Of a DNA stretch of 64,000 nt, positions 34,033 to 45,442 are shown piece after piece; the stretch's first letter is position 1; each line of letters opens with the position of its first letter. Below the pieces are notes generated by a model. The model made no database searches. It saw only the letters and a list, made by a program, of their open reading frames with translations, and was not told the origin of the DNA. The stretch spans positions 62,001 to 126,000 of the forward strand of contig NZ_JAAQPH010000011.1 of the NCBI RefSeq assembly GCF_011683915.1, given 5' to 3'. A program made the translations under genes and the position numbers. The DNA comes from Pelagibius litoralis. GTDB lineage: Bacteria > Pseudomonadota > Alphaproteobacteria > Kiloniellales > Kiloniellaceae.

Positions 34033-34729
34033 GATATCGTCGCTAAGAGCCGGCTACGGTGCCCTGGAGGTGCTGCGGGGTATCGACCTCAGCATCTCGG
34101 CCGGAGAGATCGTTGCCGTTCTGGGTTCGAACGGTGCCGGCAAGACCACGCTGAATGCGAACATCAGCGGACTCTACCGGCTGTTCGGCGGGTCAATCCG
34201 TTTCGAGGGTGAAGAGATCTCCAAACACACGCCCGAGCGGATCGTCGCTGCCGGCGTCATCCATGTGCCTGAGGGCCGGCGGGTCTTTCCCAACCTGACG
34301 GTGCGCGAAAACCTGGAGCTTGGCGCCTATCGCCGCGCGCGGGCGAGGCGCAGCGCGAACCTGGACCGGGTCGTGGCGACTTTCCCCCGTCTCTCGGAAC
34401 GTTTCGACCAGAAAGCCGGCACCCTGTCGGGCGGCGAGCAGCAGATGCTCGCCATCGGCCGCGGGCTGATGGCGGAGCCGCGCCTGCTCATTCTCGATGA
34501 GCCGTCGCTCGGCCTGTCGCCGCTGTTGGTGGAGGAAATGTTCGAACTGATCCGCCGGCTGAACGATGACGGACTGTCCGTCCTTCTGGTCGAGCAGAAC
34601 GTGGTGCAATCGCTGGAGATCGCCGACCGCGCTTATGTACTTGAAAACGGAGCGATTGCCATGCAGGGCGCCGCAGAAGCATTGATCGAAGATGAAGGGC
34701 TCCGGCGTTCTTACCTGGGGTTGGCATGA
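34025..34729 (+). CDS. Branched-chain-type ABC transporter ATPase, LivF-like
   Basis: 234-residue second ATPase. It shows Walker A (GSNGAGKTT), a canonical signature (LSGGEQQMLAIGRGL), Walker B (LLILDEPSLGLSP) and the LivF landmark VPEGRRVFPNLTVRENLELG. It overlaps LivG by 8 nt, and its stop overlaps the next ATG. With this gene the importer is complete: one binding protein, two permeases, two ATPases. Confidence 0.9.
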   Translation: MLEISSLRAGYGALEVLRGIDLSISAGEIVAVLGSNGAGKTTLNANISGLYRLFGGSIRFEGEEISKHTPERIVAAGVIHVPEGRRVFPNLTVRENLELGAYRRARARRSANLDRVVATFPRLSERFDQKAGTLSGGEQQMLAIGRGLMAEPRLLILDEPSLGLSPLLVEEMFELIRRLNDDGLSVLLVEQNVVQSLEIADRAYVLENGAIAMQGAAEALIEDEGLRRSYLGLA

Positions 34730-36033
34730 TGGCGCAGACTCCGGATCGGACTGTAAACCAGACGCTGGCGCAGAAAATCATAGCCCGGGCGGCGGGGCGG
34801 ACGGCGGTTCAGCCGGGCGAAGTCGTCACCGCCAAGGTCGATCTCGCGATGATTCATGATTCCGGCGGGCCGCGCCGTGTCGAGCCGATCCTGAAGGAGT
34901 TGGGGGTCGGGCTCTTCGATGCCGACAAGGTGGTGCTGATCGCCGATCACTTCGTGCCCGGCGATACGCAGGAGGGCTCGGACATCCTCGACTTCACCCG
35001 CGCCTGGGCGCAGCAACGCGAGGTCACGTTCTACGACGGTGAAGGCATCTGTCATGTGGTGCTGCCCGAGCGCGGCCATCTGCGGCCCGGGATGTTCGTC
35101 GTCGGCGGCGACAGCCATTCGCCGACCGGTGGTGCCTTCGGGACCTATATGTTCGGTATCGGCGCCACCGAGATGGCGGGTGTTCTGGCGACCGGCGAAA
35201 TCTGGCTGAAGGTGCCGGGCACGATCCTGATCGACTGGCAGAACCGTCTGAGCCGGGGCGTGACCGCCAAGGACATCATGTTGGCGCTCTGCGGCAAACT
35301 CGGCATGGATGGCGGCCAGTACCAGGCCGTCGAGTACACGGGCACGGCGATTGCCGCGCTTTCCATGCAGGACCGCATGACGCTTTCCAACATGGCGGCG
35401 GAGCTTGGCGCGCAGGCCGGGCTTATCGCGCCTGATGAGACCACGTCGGCCTATTTGAACAGCGTTGGCGGCGACCCGGGCGACTGGCGGGATTGGAGGA
35501 CCGATGGCGGTGCGGAGCTGCTTGCCCATTATCAATTCGATGCCGCGGCCCTGGAGCCACAGGCGGCTGCGCCGCACTCCCCCGCCAACGCGGCGCCGGT
35601 AAGCGCAATCCCGGAGACACCAATCGATGTCGCTTATATTGGCGCCTGCACCGGCGCGAAATACGACGACCTCAAGGGCGCTGCGGAGATCCTGCGCGGC
35701 CGCGTATTGGCGTCGGGTGTCGAGCTTCTGGTGGCGCCGGCGTCGAAACGCGATCAGGACCGCGCCGCCGAGGAGGGCATTATGCGGGTGTTCGAGAATG
35801 CCGGCGCGCGCATCCTCAGCAACGCCTGCGGCATCTGCGCGGGCTATGGTGCGGATCGCCTGGGCGCCGATGTGACCTGCATCTCCTCGACCGCACGTAA
35901 CTTCAAAGGGCGCATGGGCGCGGCCTCGTCGAAGGTCTGGCTGGGCTCGCCACTTACCGTTGCGGCCTCCGCCGTTGCCGGGCAGATTGCCGATCCACGC
36001 CATTTTCTGACGATCGAAATGAGCGCGATATGA
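34726..36033 (+). CDS. Aconitase/isopropylmalate dehydratase-family large subunit
   Basis: 435-residue [4Fe-4S] hydro-lyase subunit similar to LeuC and dimethylmaleate hydratase large subunit. Predicted cluster ligands are C308 (GACTG), C368 and C371 (NACGICAGYG). The GGDSHSPTGGAFGTYMFG motif is the family's substrate/cluster block. It starts within the LivF stop (ATGATGG; ATG at 34729 is an alternative) and overlaps the small-subunit gene by 4 nt. It probably hydrates an unsaturated di- or tricarboxylate made by the MmgE/PrpD protein, feeding the lyase two genes down. Being inside a catabolic operon with an importer argues against leucine synthesis. Confidence 0.82.
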   Translation: MMAQTPDRTVNQTLAQKIIARAAGRTAVQPGEVVTAKVDLAMIHDSGGPRRVEPILKELGVGLFDADKVVLIADHFVPGDTQEGSDILDFTRAWAQQREVTFYDGEGICHVVLPERGHLRPGMFVVGGDSHSPTGGAFGTYMFGIGATEMAGVLATGEIWLKVPGTILIDWQNRLSRGVTAKDIMLALCGKLGMDGGQYQAVEYTGTAIAALSMQDRMTLSNMAAELGAQAGLIAPDETTSAYLNSVGGDPGDWRDWRTDGGAELLAHYQFDAAALEPQAAAPHSPANAAPVSAIPETPIDVAYIGACTGAKYDDLKGAAEILRGRVLASGVELLVAPASKRDQDRAAEEGIMRVFENAGARILSNACGICAGYGADRLGADVTCISSTARNFKGRMGAASSKVWLGSPLTVAASAVAGQIADPRHFLTIEMSAI

Positions 36034-36536
36034 GCGGGCGCGTTTTTCTCTTCGGCGATGATGTCGACACCGACCAACTGGCGCCCGGCGCTTTCATGAG
36101 CGGCGGGATCGCCAGCCTGGCAGCGCACTGCCTGGAAGATCTGCGGCCGGACTTCGCAAGTACCGTCAAGGCCGGCGACCTTGTCGTCGCGGGCAAAAAC
36201 TTCGGGATAGGGTCTTCGCGCGAACAGGCGGCCGAGGCGCTCAGGCATCTCGGCGTTGCCGGTGTCGTTGCGCGATCTTTTGCGGGCATCTTTTATCGCA
36301 ACGCCATCAACCTCGGGCTCCCGGTCATGGTCGCCGAGGACCTGGGTGACCTTGCCGATGGTGACGCGGCAGAGCTTGACATGGAAGCGGCCGTACTTCG
36401 GTTGACCGGAAAGGAAACGGTGGTGCGCCTTGAGCCTTTGCCGGAGAACCTGAAGCGGCTGCTGGCCGATGGCGGGCTGGTGGCGCACCTGAAGGAACGC
36501 TTTGCCGAGAAACGCCTGGAGGAATCCGGTCCATGA
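36030..36536 (+). CDS. Aconitase/isopropylmalate dehydratase-family small subunit
   Basis: 168-residue swivelling-domain subunit (LeuD-like) that completes the active site of the large subunit. Landmarks: DDVDTDQLAPG at the N-terminus and NFGIGSSREQA followed by VARSFAGIFYRNAINLG. It overlaps both neighbours by 4 nt, so the two subunits are probably made in equal amounts. Confidence 0.85.
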   Translation: MSGRVFLFGDDVDTDQLAPGAFMSGGIASLAAHCLEDLRPDFASTVKAGDLVVAGKNFGIGSSREQAAEALRHLGVAGVVARSFAGIFYRNAINLGLPVMVAEDLGDLADGDAAELDMEAAVLRLTGKETVVRLEPLPENLKRLLADGGLVAHLKERFAEKRLEESGP

Positions 36537-37402
36537 GCCTGAAAAAAAGATTGGCGGACGATCGCATCCTGCTTGCGCCGGGTGTCTATGATGCGCTGAC
36601 GGCGCTGTTGGCGGAACAGGCAGGTGCGGAGGCGGTCTATCTGTCCGGCGCCTCGATTGCCTACACGCGATTTGGGCGGCCCGATATCGGCTTGGTCTCG
36701 ATGAGCGAGGTCGCCGATACCATTGCCGTGCTGCGCGACCGCGTCGCTGTGCCCATCGTGGTCGATGCCGACAATGGCTTCGGCAATGCACTGAACGTTC
36801 AGCGCACCGTGCGCCTGTTCGAGCGGATGGGGGCCGCTGCGCTGCAGCTTGAAGACCAGACCATGCCGAAGCGCTGCGGCCATCTGGACGGCAAGTCGCT
36901 GATTACCCAAGCTGAAATGGCGGGCAAGATCCGGGCCGCCTGTGATGCGCGCGCCTCGCAGGAAACCTTGATTATCGGCCGCAGCGACGCGGTCGCCGTT
37001 GAAGGGTTTGAGGCGGCGCTTGAGCGTGGTGAAGCCTATCTGGAGGCCGGCGCCGACATGCTTTTCATCGAGGCACCGCAGTCGATGGCGGAGATCGAAG
37101 CTGTTGTGAAGCGCTTCGCGGGCCGTGCGCCGCTGATGGCGAACATGGTGGAGGGCGGCAAGACGCCGGCCGTCGATGCGGCCGGATTGGAGCGGCTCGG
37201 TTTCAGTTTCGTCATCTTCCCCGGTGGTGTCGTGCGCGCCCTTGCGGCGACGGCGCAGGACTATTACGGGAATCTGGTTGCCAGCGGTTCGAACGCGGCT
37301 TTTCGCGACCGCATGTTCGATTTGGGCGGTCTCAACGAAATCATCGGCACAAGCGAACTGCTTGCCAGGGGCAAGCGTTACGATGATGGGGGGGCGGCCT
37401 GA
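36533..37402 (+). CDS. Isocitrate lyase/PEP mutase-family lyase, PrpB- or dimethylmalate-lyase-like
   Basis: 289-residue TIM-barrel lyase. The KRCGH active-site motif, YLSGASIAYTRFG, metal-binding VDADNGFGN and LQLEDQ are conserved as in methylisocitrate lyase (PrpB) and 2,3-dimethylmalate lyase. The reaction would split a 2-hydroxy-acid with a carboxylated neighbour carbon into pyruvate or glyoxylate plus a second acid. It follows the hydratase genes directly (4-nt overlap) and is the obvious last step of a dehydratase-hydratase-lyase sequence. Exact substrate unknown; oxaloacetate decarboxylase-like activity also exists in this family. Confidence 0.82.
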   Translation: MSLKKRLADDRILLAPGVYDALTALLAEQAGAEAVYLSGASIAYTRFGRPDIGLVSMSEVADTIAVLRDRVAVPIVVDADNGFGNALNVQRTVRLFERMGAAALQLEDQTMPKRCGHLDGKSLITQAEMAGKIRAACDARASQETLIIGRSDAVAVEGFEAALERGEAYLEAGADMLFIEAPQSMAEIEAVVKRFAGRAPLMANMVEGGKTPAVDAAGLERLGFSFVIFPGGVVRALAATAQDYYGNLVASGSNAAFRDRMFDLGGLNEIIGTSELLARGKRYDDGGAA

Positions 37403-39138
37403 TGGCCATCGATCCGATCACCCTCGCGATCCTGAAGGGGCGCCTGGAGCAGATCGCCGATGAGATGGACGCGACGCTGTTCCGTTCGGCCTTCAACCCG
37501 ATCATTGCAGAAGCCCATGACGCCTCCCACGGAATCTACGATGCGGTATCAGGCGACACCCTGGTGCAGGGCAAGTCGGGGCTGCCGGTTTTCGTCGGCG
37601 TCATGGCCTTCGCCGTGAAAGCGGTAATCGACAAGGCTGCACAACAGGGCGGTCCCCGGGAAGGCGATGTCTGGATCTTCAACGACCCCTATGACGGCGG
37701 CACTCATCTTTCCGACTTCCGCCTGGTAAAACCGATCTTTCGTAAGGGAGAACTCTTCTGCTACCTCGCCTCCGTCGGTCATTGGCATGATGTCGGCGGC
37801 AACGTGCCGGGCAACTATAATCCGGTGGCCACCGAATGTTTTCAGGAAGGCATGCTGATCCCGCCGGTGAAGCTGTTCGACCGCGGGGCGTTTCGCCAGG
37901 ATATCGTTGATATTCTCTCTGCGAATTCGCGCCAGCCGGGCTCGCTCTACGGCGATCTCAATGGCCAGCTCAATGCGCTGGAACTGGGCGAGAAGCGGAT
38001 GGCGGCCCTGCTCGACGACTATGGCGAGGCTGTGGTCGCCGACTGCCTTGTGGAACTGAAGCGGCGGGCGGCGCAGATGATGCGGGCGCAGATCGCCGGG
38101 CTGCCTTCCGCTACCGTCTCGGCTGAGGACTTTCTGGACAACGATGGCATTGTCGATGAGCCGTTGAAGATCGCCCTCGACCTCACCATCGAAGGCGAGC
38201 GGATGGTGATGGACTTCACACGTTCCTCGCCGGCCTGTGCCGGACCGGTGAACATCTCACGCGCCACCACCGTTGCCGCCTGCTACGTTGCGCTGAAACA
38301 CATCTTCGGCGACGTGCCGGCCAACGCCGGGGTGCTGGAACCGGTAGAGTTCCGCATCGATGAAGACTCGCTTCTCGCGGTGAAGGCACCCAAGCCCGTC
38401 GGCGGCTATACGGAGACTATCCTTCGGTTGATTGACGTTGTTTTCCAGGCGGTTGCACAGATTGCGCCTGAAGCGGCGATGGCCTGCGCCTATGGCACCA
38501 TCAACGCGCTGTCCCTGGCGGGACACCGCGCCGACGGCCGGCGCTGGGTGATGTTCTCCTTCTTTGGCGGCGGGCATGGCGCACACAGCGCGGGTGATGG
38601 GCTCAATCACGGCAATGCGCCGATTTCCACGGCGACGATTCCGCCGCTTGAGATCCTGGAGGCGGCCTATCCGGTGCGCTTTACCCAGTGGGCCTTGCGG
38701 CCGGATTCCGGCGGTCCGGGTGAACACCGCGGCGGCCTTGGCGCGGTCTATGAGATCGAACTGCTCGAGGAACAGGCCGACGTCTTCCTGTTCGGCGAGC
38801 GCGGCAAGGTGGCGCCGCGCGGTATTCTGGGTGGGCATTCGGCTGCCGCGAACCGTTTCACCTACGAGCAGAGCGACGGACTGCACGAACCGCCGATGCT
38901 GTCGAAGATGGTCGACATCCACATTGAACGGGGACAGAAGCTGCGCCTGGAAACGCCGGGCGGTGGCGGCTACGGCGAACCCTTTGCCCGTCCCGTCGAA
39001 AGCGTCGACCGGGATCATCGGCTTGGCTATGTGAGCCGGGAACAGGCCAGGGCGGCGTTCGGGGTTGTGATCGGGCCCGACGGCAGCATCGATTATGCGG
39101 CGACCAGCGAGCTGCGCGCGCGGGAGGCTGCGCAATGA
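37402..39138 (+). CDS. Hydantoinase/oxoprolinase-family subunit B (HyuB-like)
   Basis: 578-residue HyuB protein. Landmarks include an early DPITLAILKGRLEQIADEM, NDPYDGGTHLSDF, GHWHDVGGN and a C-terminal RPDSGGPGEHRGGLG, typical of hydantoinase B/5-oxoprolinase C-terminal halves. With HyuA it forms ATP-dependent enzymes that open cyclic amides (hydantoins, 5-oxoproline, lactams) or, in some relatives, carboxylate ketones. The ATG shares a base with the lyase stop, and the end overlaps the HyuA gene by 4 nt. Confidence 0.88.
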   Translation: MAIDPITLAILKGRLEQIADEMDATLFRSAFNPIIAEAHDASHGIYDAVSGDTLVQGKSGLPVFVGVMAFAVKAVIDKAAQQGGPREGDVWIFNDPYDGGTHLSDFRLVKPIFRKGELFCYLASVGHWHDVGGNVPGNYNPVATECFQEGMLIPPVKLFDRGAFRQDIVDILSANSRQPGSLYGDLNGQLNALELGEKRMAALLDDYGEAVVADCLVELKRRAAQMMRAQIAGLPSATVSAEDFLDNDGIVDEPLKIALDLTIEGERMVMDFTRSSPACAGPVNISRATTVAACYVALKHIFGDVPANAGVLEPVEFRIDEDSLLAVKAPKPVGGYTETILRLIDVVFQAVAQIAPEAAMACAYGTINALSLAGHRADGRRWVMFSFFGGGHGAHSAGDGLNHGNAPISTATIPPLEILEAAYPVRFTQWALRPDSGGPGEHRGGLGAVYEIELLEEQADVFLFGERGKVAPRGILGGHSAAANRFTYEQSDGLHEPPMLSKMVDIHIERGQKLRLETPGGGGYGEPFARPVESVDRDHRLGYVSREQARAAFGVVIGPDGSIDYAATSELRAREAAQ

Positions 39139-41189
39139 TCAAGCCGGGCTATGTGATTGGCGTCGATGTCGGTGGTACTTTCACCGATGTCTTCATCCTC
39201 GACGAGGTCAGCGGCAGAGTATCCACCGCCAAGGTGCCCTCCACGCGGGGCGATCAATCCAAAGGGTTTGTCGAAGGCATAGCCAGCAGGATCGGCGACT
39301 TTGCCGAGATCGGCACCGTGGTGCACGGCACGACCGTTGGCACCAACGCATTGCTGGAGCGCAAGGGTGCGCGCACCGGCATCATCACGACCGAGGGTTT
39401 TCGCGATGTCCTGGAGATGCGCCGCCGCGACCGGCCGACAACCTGGGGGCTGAAGGGCAGCTTCACGCCGGTGGTCGCGCGTACCGATAGGGTGGAGGTG
39501 GGTGAAAGAGTGCTGGCCGACGGCTCCGTGTTGCGGGTGGTGGCAGAGGACGAGGTGCGCGCCCAGGCCAGCGCGCTTGCCGAGCGCGGCTGCGAGGCGG
39601 TCTGCGTCTTTTTCATCAATGGTTACGCCAACAACGACAACGAGATGCGGGCGGTAGCGGCGGTGCGTTCGGTCTGGCCGAACGCCTATGTGACGGCGGC
39701 GACAGAGATCCTGCCTGAGATCCGCGAGTTCGAGCGGCTGTCGACGGCAACCCTGAACGCCTATCTGCAACCTGTCGTCTCTTCCTATCTTGACCGCCTG
39801 GAAACCGGGCTCCGCGGCAAGGGATTTCACGGCGACATTCTGATCGTCCAGTCGAACGGCGGCGTCATGTCGGTCGATACCGCCAAGCGCTATCCGGTGC
39901 GCACGGCGCTTTCCGGTCCTGCCGCCGGGGTCATTGCCGCCACCGCCATCGCCAAGGCGGCGGGCTTCGACAACATCATCACCTGCGACATGGGGGGAAC
40001 GTCGTTCGATGTGTCCCTGGTGGCTGAGGGCGAGGCGGCTTTGGCGGCCCAGACCGCCATCGACTTCGGCATGGTCGTCCGCACGCCGATGATCGAGATC
40101 ACTACCATCGGCGCGGGCGGCGGCTCCATCGCCTCGGTCGATCCCAGCGGCTTGCTCCAGGTCGGGCCTGAGTCTGCGGGCTCCGACCCCGGCCCGGTGT
40201 GCTACGGGCTCGGCAGCGAGCGCCCCACGGTCACCGACGCCAACCTGGTGTTGGGCCGCATCAACCCCGACCGGCCGATCGGCGGCAAGCTGGCAAAGCT
40301 CGATATTGCCGCGGCCCGGCGGGCAATCGAACGGCACATCGCGAATCCGCTCGGGCTGGAGATCGAGGAAGCGGCGGAGGCGGTGCTGAGGCTCGCCAAC
40401 GCAAAGATGGCCGGTGCGATCCGTCTCGTCTCCATCGAGAAGGGACACGATCCCGCGAAGTTTGCCGCCATGCCGTTTGGCGGTGGCGGCGCGCTTCATA
40501 CCGGTGCGCTGATCAAGGAGGTCGGCTTGGGATCGGCCCTTGTGCCGCGCTTCCCGGGCGTCACCTCGGCGCTGGGCTGCGTGGTCGCGGACATGCGCCA
40601 CGACCGGGTACAGACCGTCAACCGCCCTCTTGATCAGATCGACGCGGAGGCGCTGGGCCGGGAGATGATCCAGGTTGCCGAGGAAACCGAGGCCTTGCTT
40701 ACCGGCGCCGGCGTGACCTTCAGCGGCATCGACCGGGTCTACGAATTCGACATGCTCTACCTCGGTCAGACCCACACCGTCGGCGTCGCCATCGTGATGC
40801 CTGAGACGGGCCTGACGCGCGAAGCGATCGGCGGTGCTTTCGAGGTTGCTTATCGTGCGGCCTATGGGCGCTTGCTGGAGAACATACCGATGCGGGTGAT
40901 GAACTATCGCATCGCGGTGATCGGCCGGCGGGCCGAGCTCGATATGGCGGTCTTCGCGCCGCAGGGCGGCAAGTCGGCCGAGGCCTGCCGCAGCGGAACC
41001 CGGCAGATCTATGCCGAGGGGCGGCAACACGAAGCCGCTGTCTATGAACGCCTGGAACTGGCGGTTGGCGCGGTTCTGCCGGGGCCGGCGCTTCTCGAGC
41101 AGCCGGATGCCACGATCTTCGTCGATCCGGGTCTGCAGGCCGAAGTCGATGCTTTCGGCAATCTTGTCATCACGGCTGTGGAGAGCTGA
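39135..41189 (+). CDS. Hydantoinase/oxoprolinase-family subunit A (HyuA-like)
   Basis: 684-residue ATP-binding subunit. It opens with IGVDVGGTFTDVF, the ASKHA-type phosphate loop of this family, and has GTTVGTNALLERKGA, LSGPAAGVIA and CDMGGTSFDVSLV. Partner of the preceding HyuB gene. Order B then A is the reverse of many hyu loci. The likely job is ATP-driven opening of a cyclic amide or imide taken up by the ABC importer, but this family cannot be assigned a substrate from sequence alone. Confidence 0.88.
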   Translation: MIKPGYVIGVDVGGTFTDVFILDEVSGRVSTAKVPSTRGDQSKGFVEGIASRIGDFAEIGTVVHGTTVGTNALLERKGARTGIITTEGFRDVLEMRRRDRPTTWGLKGSFTPVVARTDRVEVGERVLADGSVLRVVAEDEVRAQASALAERGCEAVCVFFINGYANNDNEMRAVAAVRSVWPNAYVTAATEILPEIREFERLSTATLNAYLQPVVSSYLDRLETGLRGKGFHGDILIVQSNGGVMSVDTAKRYPVRTALSGPAAGVIAATAIAKAAGFDNIITCDMGGTSFDVSLVAEGEAALAAQTAIDFGMVVRTPMIEITTIGAGGGSIASVDPSGLLQVGPESAGSDPGPVCYGLGSERPTVTDANLVLGRINPDRPIGGKLAKLDIAAARRAIERHIANPLGLEIEEAAEAVLRLANAKMAGAIRLVSIEKGHDPAKFAAMPFGGGGALHTGALIKEVGLGSALVPRFPGVTSALGCVVADMRHDRVQTVNRPLDQIDAEALGREMIQVAEETEALLTGAGVTFSGIDRVYEFDMLYLGQTHTVGVAIVMPETGLTREAIGGAFEVAYRAAYGRLLENIPMRVMNYRIAVIGRRAELDMAVFAPQGGKSAEACRSGTRQIYAEGRQHEAAVYERLELAVGAVLPGPALLEQPDATIFVDPGLQAEVDAFGNLVITAVES

Positions 41190-41191
41190 TC

Positions 41192-41806
41192 TTGAATCCC
41201 GGCATTGTCGACCCTGCCAAGACCGCTCTGTTGATCGTCGATCTGCAGAACGACTTTCTGCACCCTGAAGGCGCTTACGCCCGCGGCGGCCAGAAAAGCG
41301 TTGACATCGCCGCTCTGCCGGGCCGGGTCCTGCCGCTTGCCAGGGCGCTGCGCGACAAGGGTGGCTGGATCGTTTCGGCACAGTTCACGCTGGTGCCCGG
41401 CAAGGGGGGCGAACCCTTCATCTCGCCGCACCTGAAAGACCTTCGCCCGTTCCTGGGAAAAGGCGACTTCTCACCCGGAAGCTGGGGCCACAGCCTGGTC
41501 GACGAACTGCAGCCGGCGGATCTCGTCGTGGAGAAGGTGGCCTATTCGGCCTTCTACATGACGCGGATGGAATGGGTTTTGAAAAAGGCGGACATCGAGA
41601 CGCTTCTGGTCTGCGGTATCGTGACCAACGGCGGTGTCGCCTCGACGGTCCGCGATGCCCATCTGCGCGATTTCCGGACAACCGTGTTGTCGGACGGCTG
41701 TGCCGCCTTCTCCCTGGAAGTTCACGAGCGGGCGGTCGGCGATCTTTCCACGGTCGCCGGGGTGACGACCTGTGCCGCCGCGACAAGCCTGATCGCCGGT
41801 CTGTAA
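41192..41806 (+). CDS. Isochorismatase-fold hydrolase lacking the catalytic cysteine
   Basis: 204-residue protein of the isochorismatase/cysteine hydrolase family. D17 (IVDLQND) and K115 (VVEKVAYSAF) of the catalytic triad are present. At the nucleophile position of the motif, where amidases have Cys before Val, this protein has Gly (G148 in TNGGVAST). Amide hydrolysis like that of carbamoylsarcosine amidase therefore looks unlikely; true isochorismatases that split vinyl ethers also lack the Cys. The start is a TTG at 41192, 2 nt after HyuA, with weak Shine-Dalgarno support. It is part of the same operon. Confidence 0.8.
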   Translation: MNPGIVDPAKTALLIVDLQNDFLHPEGAYARGGQKSVDIAALPGRVLPLARALRDKGGWIVSAQFTLVPGKGGEPFISPHLKDLRPFLGKGDFSPGSWGHSLVDELQPADLVVEKVAYSAFYMTRMEWVLKKADIETLLVCGIVTNGGVASTVRDAHLRDFRTTVLSDGCAAFSLEVHERAVGDLSTVAGVTTCAAATSLIAGL

Positions 41807-41809
41807 AGC

Positions 41810-43222
41810 ATGGCGTCCGGCGAGGTTTCCCGAGAAGTGCCCGCCGATATCGGCACGACGGCGGATGTCGTGGTTATCGGGGCGGGGGCCTGCGGGCTGG
41901 TCGCCGCCCTGCGTGCCAAGGCCGCCGGTGCAGAGGTGATCGTGCTGGAGCGCGATGCTTCGCCCTCTGGCTCCACCGCCATGTCGTCCGGTTTCGTGCC
42001 GGCGCCGGCGACGCGGTTCCAGCTTGCGCGGGGTATCGACGACGATACCCCGCAACGCCTTGCGGCCGATATCATGGCGAAATCGCAAGGCAAATCTGAG
42101 TCGCATCTCGTCAAGCTTGCCAGCGAGACGATAGGTCCGGCGCTTGAGTGGTTGGCGGACAGATTCGGTATCGACTGGATCGTGCTCGACGATTTTCTCT
42201 ATCCCGGCCATTCTCGTCACCGCATGCATGCCGTACCGGAGAAGACGGGGGAAGCCCTGCTTGCCCGCTTTCTTGCGGCATCACAGGCTGCGGAGATTCC
42301 TGTCGTCACCGATGCCTGCGTGATCCGCCTTTTCGAAGGCAAGGGACGGCGTATCGATGCCGTTGAAGTCGAGCGTCCCGACGGCGCGCGGGAGGTCATC
42401 GGTTGCGGGGCGCTGGTGCTGGCCTGCAACGGTTATGGTGGCAATCCGGATCTCGTGCGCCGCTACATTCCTGAGATCGCCGGGGGGCCGTACTTCGGCC
42501 ATGCCGGCAATCAAGGCGACGCCGTGCTTTGGGGTGAGGCGCTGGGCGCCCGTTTGGAGCATCTGTCGGGGTATCAGGGGCATGGCTCGCTCGCCCACCC
42601 TCAGGGCATCCTCATCTCCTGGGCGCTGATGATGGAGGGCGGCATCCAGGTCAACACCGAAGGGCGGCGCTTTTCCAATGAGAACGGTGGCTATTCGGAA
42701 CAAGCGGTGGAGATCCTGGCCCAGCCCGGCGGTGTTGCCTGGAACCTCTATGACCGGCGTATCCACGACTTTGCGCTGTCCTTTCCGGACTACCGGCAAG
42801 CGGTGCAGGCCGGGGCGATCCGCGAAACCGCCGATGTTGCCGGCCTTGCAAAGGTGACGGGCCTGCCGGAGAGGGCCCTGGCTGAAACGCTGAGCGAGGC
42901 CGCCGAGCTGCAGGCGGGCCGGGCTGTAGACCGTTTTGGCCGCGACTTTACGGTCAAGCCGGCTCTGGCGCCGCCTTTTCACGCCGTGAAGGTAACCGGC
43001 GCGCTGTTCCATACCCAGGGGGGATTGATGATCGACGAAGGCGCCCGCGTCGTCGATCAGGCGGGGCTGGCCTTTCCGAACCTCTTTGCCGGTGGCGGGG
43101 CCGCTTGCGGCGTGTCCGGGCCATCGGTCTCCGGATACCTGTCTGGCAACGGCCTGCTGACGGCCATCGCCTTCGGGTTCATCGCCGGGGCCTCTGCGGG
43201 TGTCACTGCCAGTGAGCGTTAA
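41810..43222 (+). CDS. FAD-dependent oxidoreductase of the fumarate reductase/KstD flavoprotein family
   Basis: 470-residue flavoprotein. The dinucleotide fold is VVVIGAGACGLVAALRA followed by VIVLERD; a second FAD block is LFAGGGAACG near the C-terminus. Relatives include fumarate and urocanate reductases, 3-ketosteroid dehydrogenases and tricarballylate dehydrogenase, which add or remove a double bond next to a carbonyl or carboxylate. As the last gene of the catabolic island (3 nt after the isochorismatase-fold gene) it may oxidise or reduce a dicarboxylate intermediate. It ends 18 nt from the convergent glgB end, with no clear terminator between. Confidence 0.82.
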   Translation: MASGEVSREVPADIGTTADVVVIGAGACGLVAALRAKAAGAEVIVLERDASPSGSTAMSSGFVPAPATRFQLARGIDDDTPQRLAADIMAKSQGKSESHLVKLASETIGPALEWLADRFGIDWIVLDDFLYPGHSRHRMHAVPEKTGEALLARFLAASQAAEIPVVTDACVIRLFEGKGRRIDAVEVERPDGAREVIGCGALVLACNGYGGNPDLVRRYIPEIAGGPYFGHAGNQGDAVLWGEALGARLEHLSGYQGHGSLAHPQGILISWALMMEGGIQVNTEGRRFSNENGGYSEQAVEILAQPGGVAWNLYDRRIHDFALSFPDYRQAVQAGAIRETADVAGLAKVTGLPERALAETLSEAAELQAGRAVDRFGRDFTVKPALAPPFHAVKVTGALFHTQGGLMIDEGARVVDQAGLAFPNLFAGGGAACGVSGPSVSGYLSGNGLLTAIAFGFIAGASAGVTASER

Positions 43223-43240
43223 CGGCAGCCTGGTGGTGGA

Positions 43241-45436
<2,196 letters not shown>

Positions 45437-45442
45437 GGGTTC

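Noticed and set aside
36030-36536. leuCD-type leucine biosynthesis for the aconitase-like pair
   Set aside because: The pair overlaps an ABC importer and a PrpB-like lyase in a catabolic operon; no leuA or leuB is present.
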